From assembly GCF_030166655.1 (NCBI RefSeq), contig NZ_CP126446.1:2976001-3040000 (forward strand): a stretch of DNA of 64,000 bases. The letters run 5' to 3'. The number at the start of each line of letters is the position of its first letter. The stretch's first letter is position 1. The notes under the pieces were generated by a model. That model made no database searches, was not told the origin of the DNA, and saw only the letters and a program-made list of their open reading frames with translations. A program made the position numbers and the translations under genes. Of this stretch, positions 27,162-36,757 are shown in pieces. Source of the DNA: Pontibacillus chungwhensis. GTDB lineage: Bacteria; Bacillota; Bacilli; Bacillales; BH030062.

Positions 27162-27189
27162 AAAAAACTTCTCCAGTTAGAGAAGTTTT
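27162..27189 (-). terminator. Terminator at the end of cvpA
   Basis: AAAACTTCTC (27164-27173) pairs with GAGAAGTTTT (27180-27189), with T residues following on the minus strand. The stem reaches into the cvpA stop codon. Confidence 0.8.
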
Positions 27190-27736
27190 AGAGGTGCGGT
27201 GATACATGCTCAAACCACAACGCTTTGATCTGGCCAGAGAATAAAGGTGTGTGTTCTACAATGGTTTGTGCGATAAATGAATCTTCCACCGCATTTTGGA
27301 CCATATTCATTGGCACAAGGGCCGCTATGTATAAAAAGATAAACAATATAAAATACATTTCTATGAATCCAAGTACTCCTCCAAGCAATCCGTTCGCTGT
27401 ATGAACAATGGGAAGGTCTGCTAAGAAGTCTAGCATTGATGCGATGATTTGCATGACTACTTTTACGGCAAAGAAAATCGCTGCAAATGCGATGGCATGG
27501 TAAAATGCATTTTCCAAGGGAAGAGATTCTACAAAGACTGCCCAATTCGATCCTTCCGGTAATTCCGGATAGGGAATCCACAGCTGTAACTTCGGAGATA
27601 GATCATCATAGTAGACGACAGCTAGTATGAAAGCTACAATAAATCCAGTCATATGAAAGAGCTGTAATACAAAACCCCTGCGTAAACCGATTAATACTCC
27701 TAAAACTAATATTCCTAATAATAATAAATCAATCAT
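27188..27736 (-). CDS. cvpA: CvpA family membrane protein (YshB)
   Basis: A 182-residue protein with four membrane segments, beginning MIDLLLLGILVLGVLIGLRRGF, and the family-typical FIVAFILAVVYYDDL. CvpA-type proteins are needed for colicin V export in E. coli and have a role in envelope stability; the exact function in Bacilli is unclear. The start at 27736 matches the B. subtilis YshB N-terminus. A longer in-frame start 12 residues upstream would lie inside zapA. It overlaps the zapA stop by eight bases. Confidence 0.85.
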   Translation of the reverse strand: MIDLLLLGILVLGVLIGLRRGFVLQLFHMTGFIVAFILAVVYYDDLSPKLQLWIPYPELPEGSNWAVFVESLPLENAFYHAIAFAAIFFAVKVVMQIIASMLDFLADLPIVHTANGLLGGVLGFIEMYFILFIFLYIAALVPMNMVQNAVEDSFIAQTIVEHTPLFSGQIKALWFEHVSPHL

Positions 27737-28004
27737 GGTCTGAACGATCCTCTTCTTTCCTTTTTGATTCAACTATATTTGTATAATCTTCTTTTAGCTT
27801 TAAGTAATCATTCATGGTGTTAACTGCTGTTAGTACAGCAAGTTGCGCAGTATCCAATTTGGGGTTTGACTCCTGGATCTCTTTCATCTTTTGATCCACC
27901 AGACTAGCCACCATGCGTATATGGTGCGATGGCTCCTCTCCTACGATCTTGTATGTTCGATTATGTATATCGACCGTTGTTCTTTTTTTGTCTGAATTCG
28001 ACAC
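27729..28004 (-). CDS. zapA: Cell division protein ZapA
   Basis: A 91-residue FtsZ-associated protein that bundles FtsZ filaments at the division site. TTVDIHNRTYKIVG, HIRMVASLVDQKMKEI and LAVLTAVNTMNDYLKL match B. subtilis ZapA through the dimerising coiled coil. The GTG at 28004 is the likely start: GAGGGGG lies nine bases before it and the product has the family length. An ATG eight codons upstream lies over that ribosome site. The charged tail is ten residues longer than needed for the core. Confidence 0.93.
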   Translation of the reverse strand: MSNSDKKRTTVDIHNRTYKIVGEEPSHHIRMVASLVDQKMKEIQESNPKLDTAQLAVLTAVNTMNDYLKLKEDYTNIVESKRKEEDRSDHD

Positions 28005-28100
28005 AGAGATATGCCCCCTCACCCACATTAGAATCCTAAACTTAATATTAACATGAAGCTGTTCAATAAGGAAAGCGTTGTCCTCTCATTCCCTCTATTA

Positions 28101-28129
28101 TTCAGCTTTAGACGCCAATTTGATATACT
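28101..28129 (+). promoter_or_regulatory. Promoter of rnhC
   Basis: Extended -10 TGATATACT (box 28124-28129) with a weak TTCAGC 17 bases before it. Confidence 0.5.
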
Positions 28130-28163
28130 GAGACTATTCGTTCTTAAAAGGAGATGGTACAGA

Positions 28164-29099
28164 TTGTCTCAAACAGTCCTTAAATTACCAACTAATCAAT
28201 TATATAAAATGCAAAGCTATTATCAAAAAACATTAAAGGGAAACCCGCCGCCCGGTGCTGTCTTTGCCGCAAAAGTAAACGGCTGCTCGATTACAGCTTA
28301 TAAATCAGGTAAAGTGCTATTTCAGGGCCCTAATCATGAACAAGAAGCAGGGAAGTGGGGAACAGCTAGTCCCTCTCAAAAAAAGCCAAGCAAATCCTCT
28401 CCTACTGAGTCTCAATTCGCACCACCATCTTCCCTCTACACATCTAGTCATGCGGGATCTGATGAGGCAGGGACAGGGGATTACTTCGGCCCTATTACAG
28501 TTGCCTGCGCTTATGTTCGGGAAGACCAAATCGCACAATTAAAGGCTGCAGGCGTTCGCGACTCTAAAAGTTTAAAAGACCCTCAAATTGAGCAAATCGC
28601 TCGTAAAATCGTAAAAATGAATATCCCTTATTCTCTCGTTACCCTGCACAATGATAAATATAACCAGTGGCAGAGAAAAGGATGGTCACAGGGGAAAATG
28701 AAAACAATGCTCCACCACCATGCTTATAACAAACTCTTGCAGAAAATGAATCCCGATCAACCTGAAGGCTGGGTCATTGACCAATTTGCTGAACGCTCAG
28801 TCTATGAAAAACACTTACGCACAGAGAAAGCAACCCTTCAGGACAATGTGTATTTCTTAAAAAAAGCCGAATCCTATTCCATCGCTGTTGCAGCTGCTTC
28901 GATCATCGCTCGAACAGCATTTGTCCATCAAATGGATAAGCTGTCTGAGCGTGCTGGTATGCCTTTACCTAAAGGGGCTTCAAAGCGCGTCGACCAAGCA
29001 GCAGCTAAGCTTATTGAAACAAAAGGAGCCGATGTGTTAGAACAATTCGCTAAAGTTCACTTTGCTAATACGGAGAAGGCCTATAAATGGATAAAATAG
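28164..29099 (+). CDS. rnhC: Ribonuclease HIII
   Basis: RNase HIII cuts RNA in RNA-DNA hybrids. The 311-residue protein has an N-terminal TBP-like substrate domain (about 1-85) and a catalytic domain with GSDEAGTGDYFGP (Asp/Glu pair), RDSKSLKD and VAAASIIARTAF. The true start is the TTG at 28164, behind AAAGGAGATGG. An open extension of 37 residues to an earlier ATG carries no family similarity and would overlap the promoter. It diverges from zapA, as in B. subtilis, and ends at a strong hairpin. Confidence 0.95.
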   Translation: MSQTVLKLPTNQLYKMQSYYQKTLKGNPPPGAVFAAKVNGCSITAYKSGKVLFQGPNHEQEAGKWGTASPSQKKPSKSSPTESQFAPPSSLYTSSHAGSDEAGTGDYFGPITVACAYVREDQIAQLKAAGVRDSKSLKDPQIEQIARKIVKMNIPYSLVTLHNDKYNQWQRKGWSQGKMKTMLHHHAYNKLLQKMNPDQPEGWVIDQFAERSVYEKHLRTEKATLQDNVYFLKKAESYSIAVAAASIIARTAFVHQMDKLSERAGMPLPKGASKRVDQAAAKLIETKGADVLEQFAKVHFANTEKAYKWIK

Positions 29100-29110
29100 T
29101 CCAGCACATT

Positions 29111-29140
29111 AAAACTGCACCCTATAGGGTGCAGTTTTTT
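29111..29140 (+). terminator. Terminator after rnhC
   Basis: AAAACTGCACCC (29111-29122) pairs with GGGTGCAGTTTT (29127-29138), with a TATA loop and T run. Confidence 0.93.
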
Positions 29141-29222
29141 ATTGGGTAAAGATTCAATATACATTATTAGGGTATAAATCCATTATATAACATATTAAAT
29201 TTATTTTGGAGGAGATTATGTA

Positions 29223-30620
29223 ATGGAATGGTTACCTATGCTGTCTAACTTCTTATGGAAATATGTTTTATCTGCGCTTCTCATTTTTGTTGGCCTCTTT
29301 TTCACGATTCGATTGAAGTTTTTCCAGATTCGACATTTCGGACATATCCTCAATCAAACTGCAGGACAAATCTTCAAAAAAGACAAACAAAAGGGGTCAA
29401 TTACTCCCTTCCAAGCTTTCACTTCTTCACTTGCCTCAACTGCTGGAGCTACAAACATCGTAGGTGTTCCAGTCGGTATTTACTTAGGTGGACCTGGTGC
29501 CTTATTTTGGATGTGGATTATTGCATTAATTGGAATGGCTACAAAATACGGAGAAATCGCTATGGGGTTGAAATACCGGGAAAAAAATAAAGAAGGAATA
29601 TGGGTCGGGGGCCCTCAATATTACATTCGAAAAGCTCTCGGTTGGAAAGTAGTCGCCTTTTTATTCGCTTTTATACTTATGCTAGAACTCATACCAAGTA
29701 TTATGGTTCAATCAAATTCCATCACGACGCAAGTGCAGGGAGCATTCGGATGGGATCGTTGGATTACAGGATTAATTATAACGGGAGTTGTAGGGATTAT
29801 TGTATTTGGAGGAATCAAACGGATCGCTAACGTAACCGATAAAGTTGTCCCATTTATGGTTCTTACTTACTTAACGATTTGTTTAATTGTAATAGGTGCG
29901 AACGTTTCAGAAATTCCTGCGGTCTTTAATCTAATCATAACGCATGCATTCACACCAATATCTGCAACAGGAGGGTTTGCAGGTGCCGGATTTGCTCTCG
30001 CCCTTCGATGGGGAATTGCACGAGGGTTATACTCCAATGAGGCGGGTCTAGGAACAGCCCCTATCACACACGCAGCTGCTCAAACAGATCACCCCTCTAA
30101 GCAGGCTTTCTGGGGTGTGTTCAGCGTATTTATCGATACCATCATCATCTGTACCGTCTCAGGTTTAACTGTATTGGTATCAGGGGCATGGACACAAGTG
30201 GAATCCTCAGACGAAGCATCCAATATGATTGATATTGCATTATCAACTGTATACGGGGACACCTTTGGAGGAGGCTTCATTTCCCTTTTCCTTCTTTTCT
30301 TCGTATTAACGACTGTAGGGGTGCTTGTATTTTTCGGGGAAAAACAGGCAGAATATTTATTCGGGTTAAAAGCGTCTTGGATTATGCGTTTCGTCTATAT
30401 CATTTCTGTCTTTGTAGGAGGTATTGGAGGGTTGGAGTTCATCTGGCAATTCCTTGATTTAATGTTAGCTGCTGTCGTGATCTTTAACGTGATCCCTCTC
30501 TTCTTTATGAGGAAAGAAATTATTGACTTAACGGACGATTACTTTAATAGGGTCTACAAAGGAAAAGATACGAAGCCAAAAATTACTCTTTTCCAAGATC
30601 AGGACCCTCCAAGTATGTAG
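29223..30620 (+). CDS. Sodium:alanine/glycine symporter (AGCS family)
   Basis: A 465-residue carrier with about eleven membrane helices. The signatures are QAFTSSLASTAGATNIVGVPVGIYLGGPGALFWMWI (about 63-98), GGPQYYIRKALG and RGLYSNEAGLGTAPITHAAAQTDHP. The family imports small neutral amino acids with Na+. Substrate preference (alanine, glycine or serine) cannot be read. It has a GGAGGAG ribosome site and its own terminator. B. subtilis has no symporter between rnhC and pheT, so this and the next gene look like an insertion into the conserved order. Confidence 0.92.
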   Translation: MEWLPMLSNFLWKYVLSALLIFVGLFFTIRLKFFQIRHFGHILNQTAGQIFKKDKQKGSITPFQAFTSSLASTAGATNIVGVPVGIYLGGPGALFWMWIIALIGMATKYGEIAMGLKYREKNKEGIWVGGPQYYIRKALGWKVVAFLFAFILMLELIPSIMVQSNSITTQVQGAFGWDRWITGLIITGVVGIIVFGGIKRIANVTDKVVPFMVLTYLTICLIVIGANVSEIPAVFNLIITHAFTPISATGGFAGAGFALALRWGIARGLYSNEAGLGTAPITHAAAQTDHPSKQAFWGVFSVFIDTIIICTVSGLTVLVSGAWTQVESSDEASNMIDIALSTVYGDTFGGGFISLFLLFFVLTTVGVLVFFGEKQAEYLFGLKASWIMRFVYIISVFVGGIGGLEFIWQFLDLMLAAVVIFNVIPLFFMRKEIIDLTDDYFNRVYKGKDTKPKITLFQDQDPPSM

Positions 30621-30662
30621 ATCCAAATAGAATGTCGATCGATATAAAATGATCGTTAACAG

Positions 30663-30697
30663 AAAAAGGCGAAAGCGCTAGGTCTTTCGCCTTTTTT
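30663..30697. terminator. Bidirectional terminator between the symporter and yitT-like genes
   Basis: A 13-bp stem (30663-30675 with 30684-30696) with A and T runs on both sides, placed between two convergent genes. Confidence 0.92.
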
Positions 30698-30704
30698 GTT
30701 CTAC

Positions 30705-31529
30705 TTATTTGAATCCACCACCAAACGCATTTCGTACATCGTGTATGACAACAAAAGCTTCCTCGTCCACTCCGTTGATAATTCTTTGAAGCTTAAACGT
30801 TTCTTGTTTATGCACAACCACATACAAGACCTTTTTATCTTTTTTTGAATATCCTCCATATCCCTCTAATACAGTAACCCCTCTTGGTACGTTAGAATTA
30901 ATAGCTTCTAATACCTCCTCAGGAGTTTCAGATATAATGGTTACAGCTTTCCGCATATTCAGTCCATCCACTATGAACTCAATTGCACGTGCTCCTACAT
31001 AAACCGCAATAACGGTTAATAGGGCTTTTTTCTGCCCAATTACAAAGACAGATCCTCCGATGACAATCATGTCAATTAACAAAGTTGCATTCGCCATGCT
31101 CCATCCCCAATTTTTCTTCATCATTTGAGAAATGATTTGGGTCCCACCAGAAGTACCGCCAGCACGAAAGATTAATCCAATCCCTCCACCTGCGAAGAGC
31201 CCAGCATAAATAGGTGCTAATAACGAATCCGATTCAATGGGTGTGCCTACGTGTTCTGTAAGCCATAAAAAGAACGACGTTGTAAAGATACCAATGAAGG
31301 TGTAGAGCATCATTCTCTTATCCAGATACTTAAAACCGATTATGATGAGAATCGTGTTTAGAATAAAGGTTGATAGACCGGTAGACCAATCAAAGACATA
31401 ATATAGAACAATTGATATCCCGATGATTCCACCTTCTGATAAACCATTTGGTATGGCAAAGTAGTTGATTCCTAGTGAGAAGATAAAGGAACCGATTAGT
31501 ATGAGTGCTACGTTTTTTACATGTTGCAC
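30705..31529 (-). CDS. YitT family membrane protein (DUF161/DUF2179)
   Basis: A 274-residue protein with five or six N-terminal membrane helices (LGINYFAIPNGLSEGGIIGISIVLYY, GLIFRAGGTSGGTQIISQMM) and a soluble C-terminal DUF2179 domain (RKAVTIISETPEEVLEAI, VVIHDVRNAFGGGF). Bacilli have several paralogues (YitT, YpjC, YvjA, YqfU) of unknown function; I cannot assign which. GTG at 31529 behind GGGGAGAGG gives the usual length. A longer in-frame start adds 23 non-family residues. Confidence 0.82.
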   Translation of the reverse strand: MQHVKNVALILIGSFIFSLGINYFAIPNGLSEGGIIGISIVLYYVFDWSTGLSTFILNTILIIIGFKYLDKRMMLYTFIGIFTTSFFLWLTEHVGTPIESDSLLAPIYAGLFAGGGIGLIFRAGGTSGGTQIISQMMKKNWGWSMANATLLIDMIVIGGSVFVIGQKKALLTVIAVYVGARAIEFIVDGLNMRKAVTIISETPEEVLEAINSNVPRGVTVLEGYGGYSKKDKKVLYVVVHKQETFKLQRIINGVDEEAFVVIHDVRNAFGGGFK

Positions 31530-31763
31530 TTGATCACCGCCTCTCCCCTTTTTATTTGTATTATGGGGGATGCCCCACCGGAATAGCAACCGTACCAACT
31601 TTTAGGTGAAAGAATAGGCAACCGAGAGGGTGATTCTGTTTCCATCTTCCGAGAGTAAGGAGGGGGTGGAAACCACTCGCTTTCCATATTTGAGATTACT
31701 TACTACAAAAATGGATGCGAGCGTTCTCTTTATCTACTTATTATCAAGAATTAAGGTGAACAT

Positions 31764-31798
31764 AAAAAACTCCCTCTTTAGATAAAGAGGGAGTTTTT
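31764..31798 (-). terminator. Terminator after pheT
   Basis: A 15- to 16-bp stem around ACTCCCTCTTT and AAAGAGGGAGT with T runs; 10 bases from the pheT stop. The rest of the 31530-31807 gap shows no gene. Confidence 0.92.
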
Positions 31799-31807
31799 GG
31801 TTTAGGC

Positions 31808-34240
31808 TTAGGCACGTAGTTCTGCGTTGTATTGTTCTTTTACTTTAGTAAGAATGGCTTGGTGCGTTTCTTCTACCTCTTCGTCCTTAAGGGTACGAGA
31901 TGGGTCAAGGTAAAGGAGCGAGAAGGCTAGTGATTTCTTTCCAGCTTCGAGGTGTTCTCCTTGATAAACGTCAAAGACTAAACAATTCTTCACAAGAGGA
32001 GCACCTGTTTCAAGAATGGTCTGACGAAGATCTCCTGCCGCTACACTTTCATCTACTACAAGGGCGATGTCCCGGCTAATGGATGGGTAGCGAGGGATTG
32101 GTGTATACGTCTCTTCTGACGAAATCGCTTCAAACACTTTTTCAAGATCCACATCAAAGGCATAGGCTTCTTTTAAATCAAAGCTTTTTTGAAGCGTTGG
32201 ATGAACCTGGCCAACGTGTCCAATAGTTTCTCCATTCAACTGAACAAGAGCTGTACGGCCTGGGTGCATTCCGTCTACTTGACCTTGCTGATAAGAGATT
32301 TGGTTTTCTACGTCTAAATATCCGAACAATCCGTCTAGGATTCCTTTTACAACATAGAAATCAACATTTTTCTTCTCTTGTTGCCAAGGATGCGTTAACC
32401 AGCTACCTGTCAGCACACCAGCTAAGCGTTCTTTTTCTTCCGGTTGTTTGGTTAAGACGGCTTCTTCTGTTACATAGATGGAGCCTACTTCATAGAAAGC
32501 AACGTCTTTTTGTTTACGAGCGACATTGTAAGAAGCGGATGCTAACATCTCAGGTAAAGCGCTAAGTCGAAGATGACTATGCTCTTCACTCATTGGCATT
32601 GCTAAGTGCACAGGGCGAACATTTTCACCTTTCACATCAGGACTTACTAACATGTTCGCTCGTTCTTCTGTCGTAAGGGAATATGTTAGAGCTTCAGATA
32701 AACCTGCGCCTTCCAGGTAGCGACGCACTTTTCGGCGCAATGCTTGATAAGTTGTTAAACCACCAGCATTTCCAGCCCCTTGTGGCATCGTAAATGGAAT
32801 GTTGTCATATCCAAACATACGTCCAATTTCTTCTACCATATCTTCCACAAGAGAAATGTCCCCACGACGGGTAGGGATGTTTACGGTAAAGGTTTCTCCG
32901 TCTTGTTCATAGGAGAACTGAAGTTTACGCAAAATATCCTGAATATGCGCGTCATTCATATCTGTTCCTAATACATGGTTCATTCGAGAAGTTGTGAAGG
33001 TTACGGTTTTCTCTTCATAAGTCAATTCATCGTAAGCAACTACGCCTTCTAGTACTTCTCCTCCAGCATACTCAGAAAGAAGTTGAGCTGCTCGAAGACC
33101 CGCACGTTGAACACGGTCAGGATCGACACCTTTCTCAAATCGAACGGAAGCCTCACTTCGTAAACCATGGTCTTTAGCCGCTGAACGAACAGCTTGAGGA
33201 TCAAAGTAAGCTGCTTCTAAAAGAACAGTAGTCGTTCCTTCATGAACCTCAGAGTCAGCTCCTCCCATAACCCCTGCAATGGCAACAGGCTCTTGGCCGT
33301 TTGTAATTACAAGGTGGTTAGAAGACAGCGTGCGCTCTTCATCGTCTAACGTCTTAATCGTTTCGCCATCTGTAGCACGGCGAACCACTACTTCTTTACT
33401 TCCAAATCGATCATAGTCAAAGGCATGAAGTGGCTGTCCATATTCAAGGAGAACATAATTCGTAATATCAACAACGTTGTTAATAGGACGAATTCCAGCT
33501 GAAATTAAGCGATTACGCATCCATAGAGGAGCAGGTCCAACTTGAATATTTTTAACCACCATCGCTCCATAATATGGATTAAGGTCCCCGTCTTTAACGG
33601 ATACAGAAATAGCATCTTCAGCTTTTTCATTTATAATTTGCACTTCTTCATCCGGGAAGTGGATTGGCGTGTCTAGGATTGCTGCTACTTCGTACGCAAC
33701 ACCCATCATACTTAGGGCATCAGAACGGTTAGGGGTAAGTCCTAGCTCAATAATGAGATCGTCCAGATTTAATAAGGAAGAAGCATCTGCCCCAATTTCA
33801 GGATCGCCATCAAAGACGAAAATTCCCTCTGCAAATTCAGCCGGCACGTACTTTTCATCAATGCCTAATTCCTGAAGGGAACAAATCATACCTGAAGACT
33901 CTTCACCGCGTAATTTAGCTTTTTTAATTTTAAAATCTCCTGGTAATACAGCGCCTGGTTTAGCGACGGCAACTTTTTGTCCTTTGGCTACATTTGGTGC
34001 GCCACACACAATTTGCAATACCTCGTCACCTACGTCCACTTGACAAACGTTTAACTTGTCTGCGTTCGGGTGTTGATCGCATTCTTTCACATATCCTACA
34101 ACAAGGTTTTCGATTGGCTCACCGAAAGGTTCCACCCCTTCAACTTCGATACCTGTTTTTGTTATCTTTTCAGCTAAGTCTTCAGGTGTTAACCCTTGAA
34201 GATCTACGTATTGCTTTAACCAATTTAATGATACAAACAT
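31808..34240 (-). CDS. pheT: Phenylalanyl-tRNA synthetase beta subunit
   Basis: An 810-residue subunit of the alpha2-beta2 enzyme that charges tRNA-Phe. Order: N-terminal tRNA-binding EMAP-like domain (VGYVKECDQHPNADKLNVCQVD, about 48-70), B3/B4 editing region (VVDITNYVLLEYGQPLHAFDYD), B5, the catalytic-like core, and a C-terminal anticodon-binding FDX-ACB domain (PRYPSISRDIALVVDESV). It follows pheS by 13 bases behind AAGGAGGAG. The T-box before pheS should control both. Confidence 0.98.
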   Translation of the reverse strand: MFVSLNWLKQYVDLQGLTPEDLAEKITKTGIEVEGVEPFGEPIENLVVGYVKECDQHPNADKLNVCQVDVGDEVLQIVCGAPNVAKGQKVAVAKPGAVLPGDFKIKKAKLRGEESSGMICSLQELGIDEKYVPAEFAEGIFVFDGDPEIGADASSLLNLDDLIIELGLTPNRSDALSMMGVAYEVAAILDTPIHFPDEEVQIINEKAEDAISVSVKDGDLNPYYGAMVVKNIQVGPAPLWMRNRLISAGIRPINNVVDITNYVLLEYGQPLHAFDYDRFGSKEVVVRRATDGETIKTLDDEERTLSSNHLVITNGQEPVAIAGVMGGADSEVHEGTTTVLLEAAYFDPQAVRSAAKDHGLRSEASVRFEKGVDPDRVQRAGLRAAQLLSEYAGGEVLEGVVAYDELTYEEKTVTFTTSRMNHVLGTDMNDAHIQDILRKLQFSYEQDGETFTVNIPTRRGDISLVEDMVEEIGRMFGYDNIPFTMPQGAGNAGGLTTYQALRRKVRRYLEGAGLSEALTYSLTTEERANMLVSPDVKGENVRPVHLAMPMSEEHSHLRLSALPEMLASASYNVARKQKDVAFYEVGSIYVTEEAVLTKQPEEKERLAGVLTGSWLTHPWQQEKKNVDFYVVKGILDGLFGYLDVENQISYQQGQVDGMHPGRTALVQLNGETIGHVGQVHPTLQKSFDLKEAYAFDVDLEKVFEAISSEETYTPIPRYPSISRDIALVVDESVAAGDLRQTILETGAPLVKNCLVFDVYQGEHLEAGKKSLAFSLLYLDPSRTLKDEEVEETHQAILTKVKEQYNAELRA

Positions 34241-34253
34241 GCTTTTCTCCTCC

Positions 34254-35288
34254 TTACGCCTTATGGAATTGATTCAAGAATCGTACATCGTCCGTGTAGA
34301 AATGGCGAATATCATCGATACCATATTTCAACATCGCAATTCGTTCAGGCCCCATACCGAAGGCGAAACCTGTGTATTCGTTTGGATCATAGCCAGCCAT
34401 TTCAAGTACATTCGGGTGAACCATTCCTGCACCTAGAATCTCAATCCATCCAGTTCCTTTACATACAGAACATCCTTCACCACCGCACATTTTACAAGAA
34501 ATATCCATCTCAACAGATGGCTCTGTAAATGGGAAGAAACTTGGGCGAAGTCGAATTTCGCGCTCTTCACCAAACATTTGCTTAGCAAAAGCATTTAAGA
34601 CACCTTTTAAATCACTCATTCGAACGTGCTTATCGACAAGTAACCCTTCAATTTGTGTAAATTGGTGAGAGTGAGTCGCATCATCTGTGTCACGGCGATA
34701 AACTTTACCAGGACAGATTACTTTTACAGGGCCTTTTCCTTTATGCTGCTCCATTGTACGTGCTTGGACAGGAGAGGTATGAGTGCGCATTAAGATCTCT
34801 TCAGTAATATAGAAAGAATCTTGCATGTCACGAGCAGGGTGACCTTTTGGTAAGTTCAAGGCTTCAAAGTTATAGTAGTCTGCTTCTACTTCAGGGCCCT
34901 CAGCAATTTCAAAGCCCATTCCGATAAACAGATCTTCAATTTCTTCGATTAAATTCGTCAGAAGATGAGGACCACCTGTTTGTACTGGACGGCCAGGTAG
35001 TGTCACGTCAATCGTTTCTTCTTGTAGCTGCTTTTCAAGAGCCGCTTCTTCCATTTTCGTTTGTTTCTCATCGATCGCTACTTGGATCTCTTCACGAACA
35101 TCGTTAGCCATTTGTCCAATAACAGGACGTTCTTCTTTAGGAAGCTTCCCCATCCCACGAAGAACTTCGGTAATAGGACCTTTCTTTCCTAAGTATTGAA
35201 CTTTCACATCTTGAAGAGCTTTTGTGTCTTCAGCTTGTGCAACCTTCTCGAGGGCTTCTGTTTTCAGTTCTACTAAACGCTCTTTCAT
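34254..35288 (-). CDS. pheS: Phenylalanyl-tRNA synthetase alpha subunit
   Basis: The 344-residue catalytic subunit of class II PheRS. The N-terminal coiled coil (1-85) binds tRNA. Motif 2 is [22 protein letters not shown], and [12 protein letters not shown] and [22 protein letters not shown] form motif 3. [24 protein letters not shown] is typical of bacterial PheS. An AGAGGAGGA site precedes the ATG. Expression is expected to respond to uncharged tRNA-Phe through the leader. Confidence 0.98.
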   Translation of the reverse strand: MKERLVELKTEALEKVAQAEDTKALQDVKVQYLGKKGPITEVLRGMGKLPKEERPVIGQMANDVREEIQVAIDEKQTKMEEAALEKQLQEETIDVTLPGRPVQTGGPHLLTNLIEEIEDLFIGMGFEIAEGPEVEADYYNFEALNLPKGHPARDMQDSFYITEEILMRTHTSPVQARTMEQHKGKGPVKVICPGKVYRRDTDDATHSHQFTQIEGLLVDKHVRMSDLKGVLNAFAKQMFGEEREIRLRPSFFPFTEPSVEMDISCKMCGGEGCSVCKGTGWIEILGAGMVHPNVLEMAGYDPNEYTGFAFGMGPERIAMLKYGIDDIRHFYTDDVRFLNQFHKA

Positions 35289-35616
35289 CTTAATCCTCCT
35301 CTTAAATCTATCGTCATTTTAAGAACATAAAAAAGTCTCCTCCCTATAAAAGGGACGAGACTTGTTCGATATGGTTTCGCGGTACCACCCTTGTTGACAC
35401 ATCCTGCCTGAGGAAATGTCCACTTCATCATTGATAACGGATTCTTCATCCGGAAACACTTTTACTCATAGCTAGAGGTCCCAGTGTCAGCTCAAGAGTG
35501 AAACTTCAATGATTGGTCGATCTGGAAATGCTCTCAGTCTAAGACATCCCCTCCCTGAAGATCGGATAGGTGGCAACCATTTACTGGCTCTTTCAACGCT
35601 TTACTTTATTCAACTA
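35289..35616 (-). ncRNA. T-box leader of pheST
   Basis: The leader RNA carries the T-box sequence GGGTGGTACCGCG (35378-35390), which pairs with the tRNA acceptor end. A 3' terminator hairpin (35333-35363, then a T run) competes with the antiterminator. Upstream stem I holds GAAGUUUCAC, whose UUC (35500-35502) is the candidate specifier codon for Phe. The gene downstream agrees. Confidence 0.95.
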
Positions 35617-35622
35617 ATAGCT

Positions 35623-35651
35623 ATTATAGAAAAGCTATACGCTCTTTGCAA
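35623..35651 (-). promoter_or_regulatory. Sigma-A promoter of the pheST T-box transcript
   Basis: TTGCAA, 17-bp spacer, TATAAT. It sits directly after the stop of the upstream rRNA methyltransferase gene. Confidence 0.85.
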
Positions 35652-35653
35652 CC

Positions 35654-36391
35654 TTAGTTCCTTAAATAATACATTAAAATTCCGGCTGCAATGCCTACAT
35701 TTAACGATTCAGCTCTCCCATAAATGGGAATCATGACTCTTTCATCAGCCTGATCGACGTAGGTTTCATTAACTCCTGCACCCTCATTTCCTACAATCAA
35801 GGCTACAGGGGCAGATGGGGTACAAGCCGTATAATCTTTCGCTTCTTTCAATGACGTAGCCCAGACAGAAACCCCTTGATTCTGAAGTTCGGGCACCCAT
35901 TCTAATAACTCTCCTTTAAAGAAAGGAATGTGAAAGACAGATCCTTGAGTAGCGCGTAGCACTTTATCATTAAATGGATCGACCGTTCCTTTTCCGCAAA
36001 TAATCGCATCAAAGCCAGCTGCATCTGCTGTACGTATTAATGTCCCTAAGTTGCCCGGGTCTTGTACAGCATCTAATATCAATATACGTTCAAATGGTTG
36101 CCATTCCGGTGCATCCATTCTTACAACCGCGGCGATCCCCTGGGGCTGCTCCGTTTCTGTTATTTCATTAAATACCTGGGAAGACACATAGGAATATGGA
36201 TAGTTGCTCCATTCGCTTTGAAGCTCTACATCCTCCCTAACAATTAGTTCAAGAACCTTCCACTGACTTTTTAACGCTTCTTCCACAAGATGAAAACCTT
36301 CCACCAAAAAGGCTTGTTCCTGGTCGCGGGTTCTTTTTCGTTGTAACTTCTTCCACCGCTTAACGGATGGGTTTTGAGTAGATTCAATCAT
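35654..36391 (-). CDS. ysgA: SpoU/TrmH family RNA 2'-O-methyltransferase (YsgA)
   Basis: A 245-residue SPOUT-fold enzyme with an N-terminal substrate-binding domain (STQNPSVKRWKKLQ, AFLVEGFHLVEEAL). The C-terminal knot has the family motifs DAVQDPGNLGTLIRTADAAGFDAII, ATQGSVFHIPFF, LIVGNEGAGV and VMIPIYGRAESLNVGIAAGILMY. It uses SAM to methylate a ribose in rRNA or tRNA; the target is not known from sequence. The ATG at 36391 has a good AAAGGATGA site; an ATG four codons upstream overlaps that site. Confidence 0.92.
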   Translation of the reverse strand: MIESTQNPSVKRWKKLQRKRTRDQEQAFLVEGFHLVEEALKSQWKVLELIVREDVELQSEWSNYPYSYVSSQVFNEITETEQPQGIAAVVRMDAPEWQPFERILILDAVQDPGNLGTLIRTADAAGFDAIICGKGTVDPFNDKVLRATQGSVFHIPFFKGELLEWVPELQNQGVSVWATSLKEAKDYTACTPSAPVALIVGNEGAGVNETYVDQADERVMIPIYGRAESLNVGIAAGILMYYLRN

Positions 36392-36503
36392 AAGTATGTT
36401 CATCCTTTGTTTCGCACTTGATTTCCTATCTTATCATACATATTTCTATTCACCGGGGTCAAACTATAATTAGATCGTATCCTTAAGAAAAGAGGTGGAA
36501 GAA

Positions 36504-36722
36504 TTGAACCTTAACCTAAGAAACGCTATTTTAGATAATATTTCTGGGAACAACCAAGAACAACTTGAAGCAACGATTCAAGATGCCATTCAAAGCGGTG
36601 AAGAAAAAATGCTCCCAGGTCTTGGTGTTCTTTTCGAACTATACTGGGAAAATGCAAATGAGCAAGATAAGAAGGAAGTTCTTGAAACACTTGAAAACCA
36701 CGTCCAAAACATGAAGCAATAG
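36504..36722 (+). CDS. sspI: Small acid-soluble spore protein SspI
   Basis: A 72-residue SASP of the SspI family: N-L-N-L-R-N-A-I-L at the start, then [24 protein letters not shown], nearly identical to B. subtilis SspI. It is made in the forespore and packed in the spore core. The start is taken as the TTG at 36504, because the product then begins exactly like the family and GAGGTGG lies just upstream. A GTG three codons earlier lies over that site. It shows that the organism can sporulate. Confidence 0.95.
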   Translation: MNLNLRNAILDNISGNNQEQLEATIQDAIQSGEEKMLPGLGVLFELYWENANEQDKKEVLETLENHVQNMKQ

Positions 36723-36727
36723 TAAAG

Positions 36728-36757
36728 AGAGGCTGCTCGACGAGACAGCCTCTTTTT
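36728..36757. terminator. Terminator between sspI and the convergent small gene
   Basis: AGAGGCTG (36728-36735) pairs with CAGCCTCT (36746-36753), then TTTTT on the plus strand. Confidence 0.88.

Noticed and set aside
28053-28163. Upstream ATG extension of rnhC
   Set aside because: The added 37 residues do not match RNase HIII, and the region carries the promoter; the TTG at 28164 has the ribosome site.
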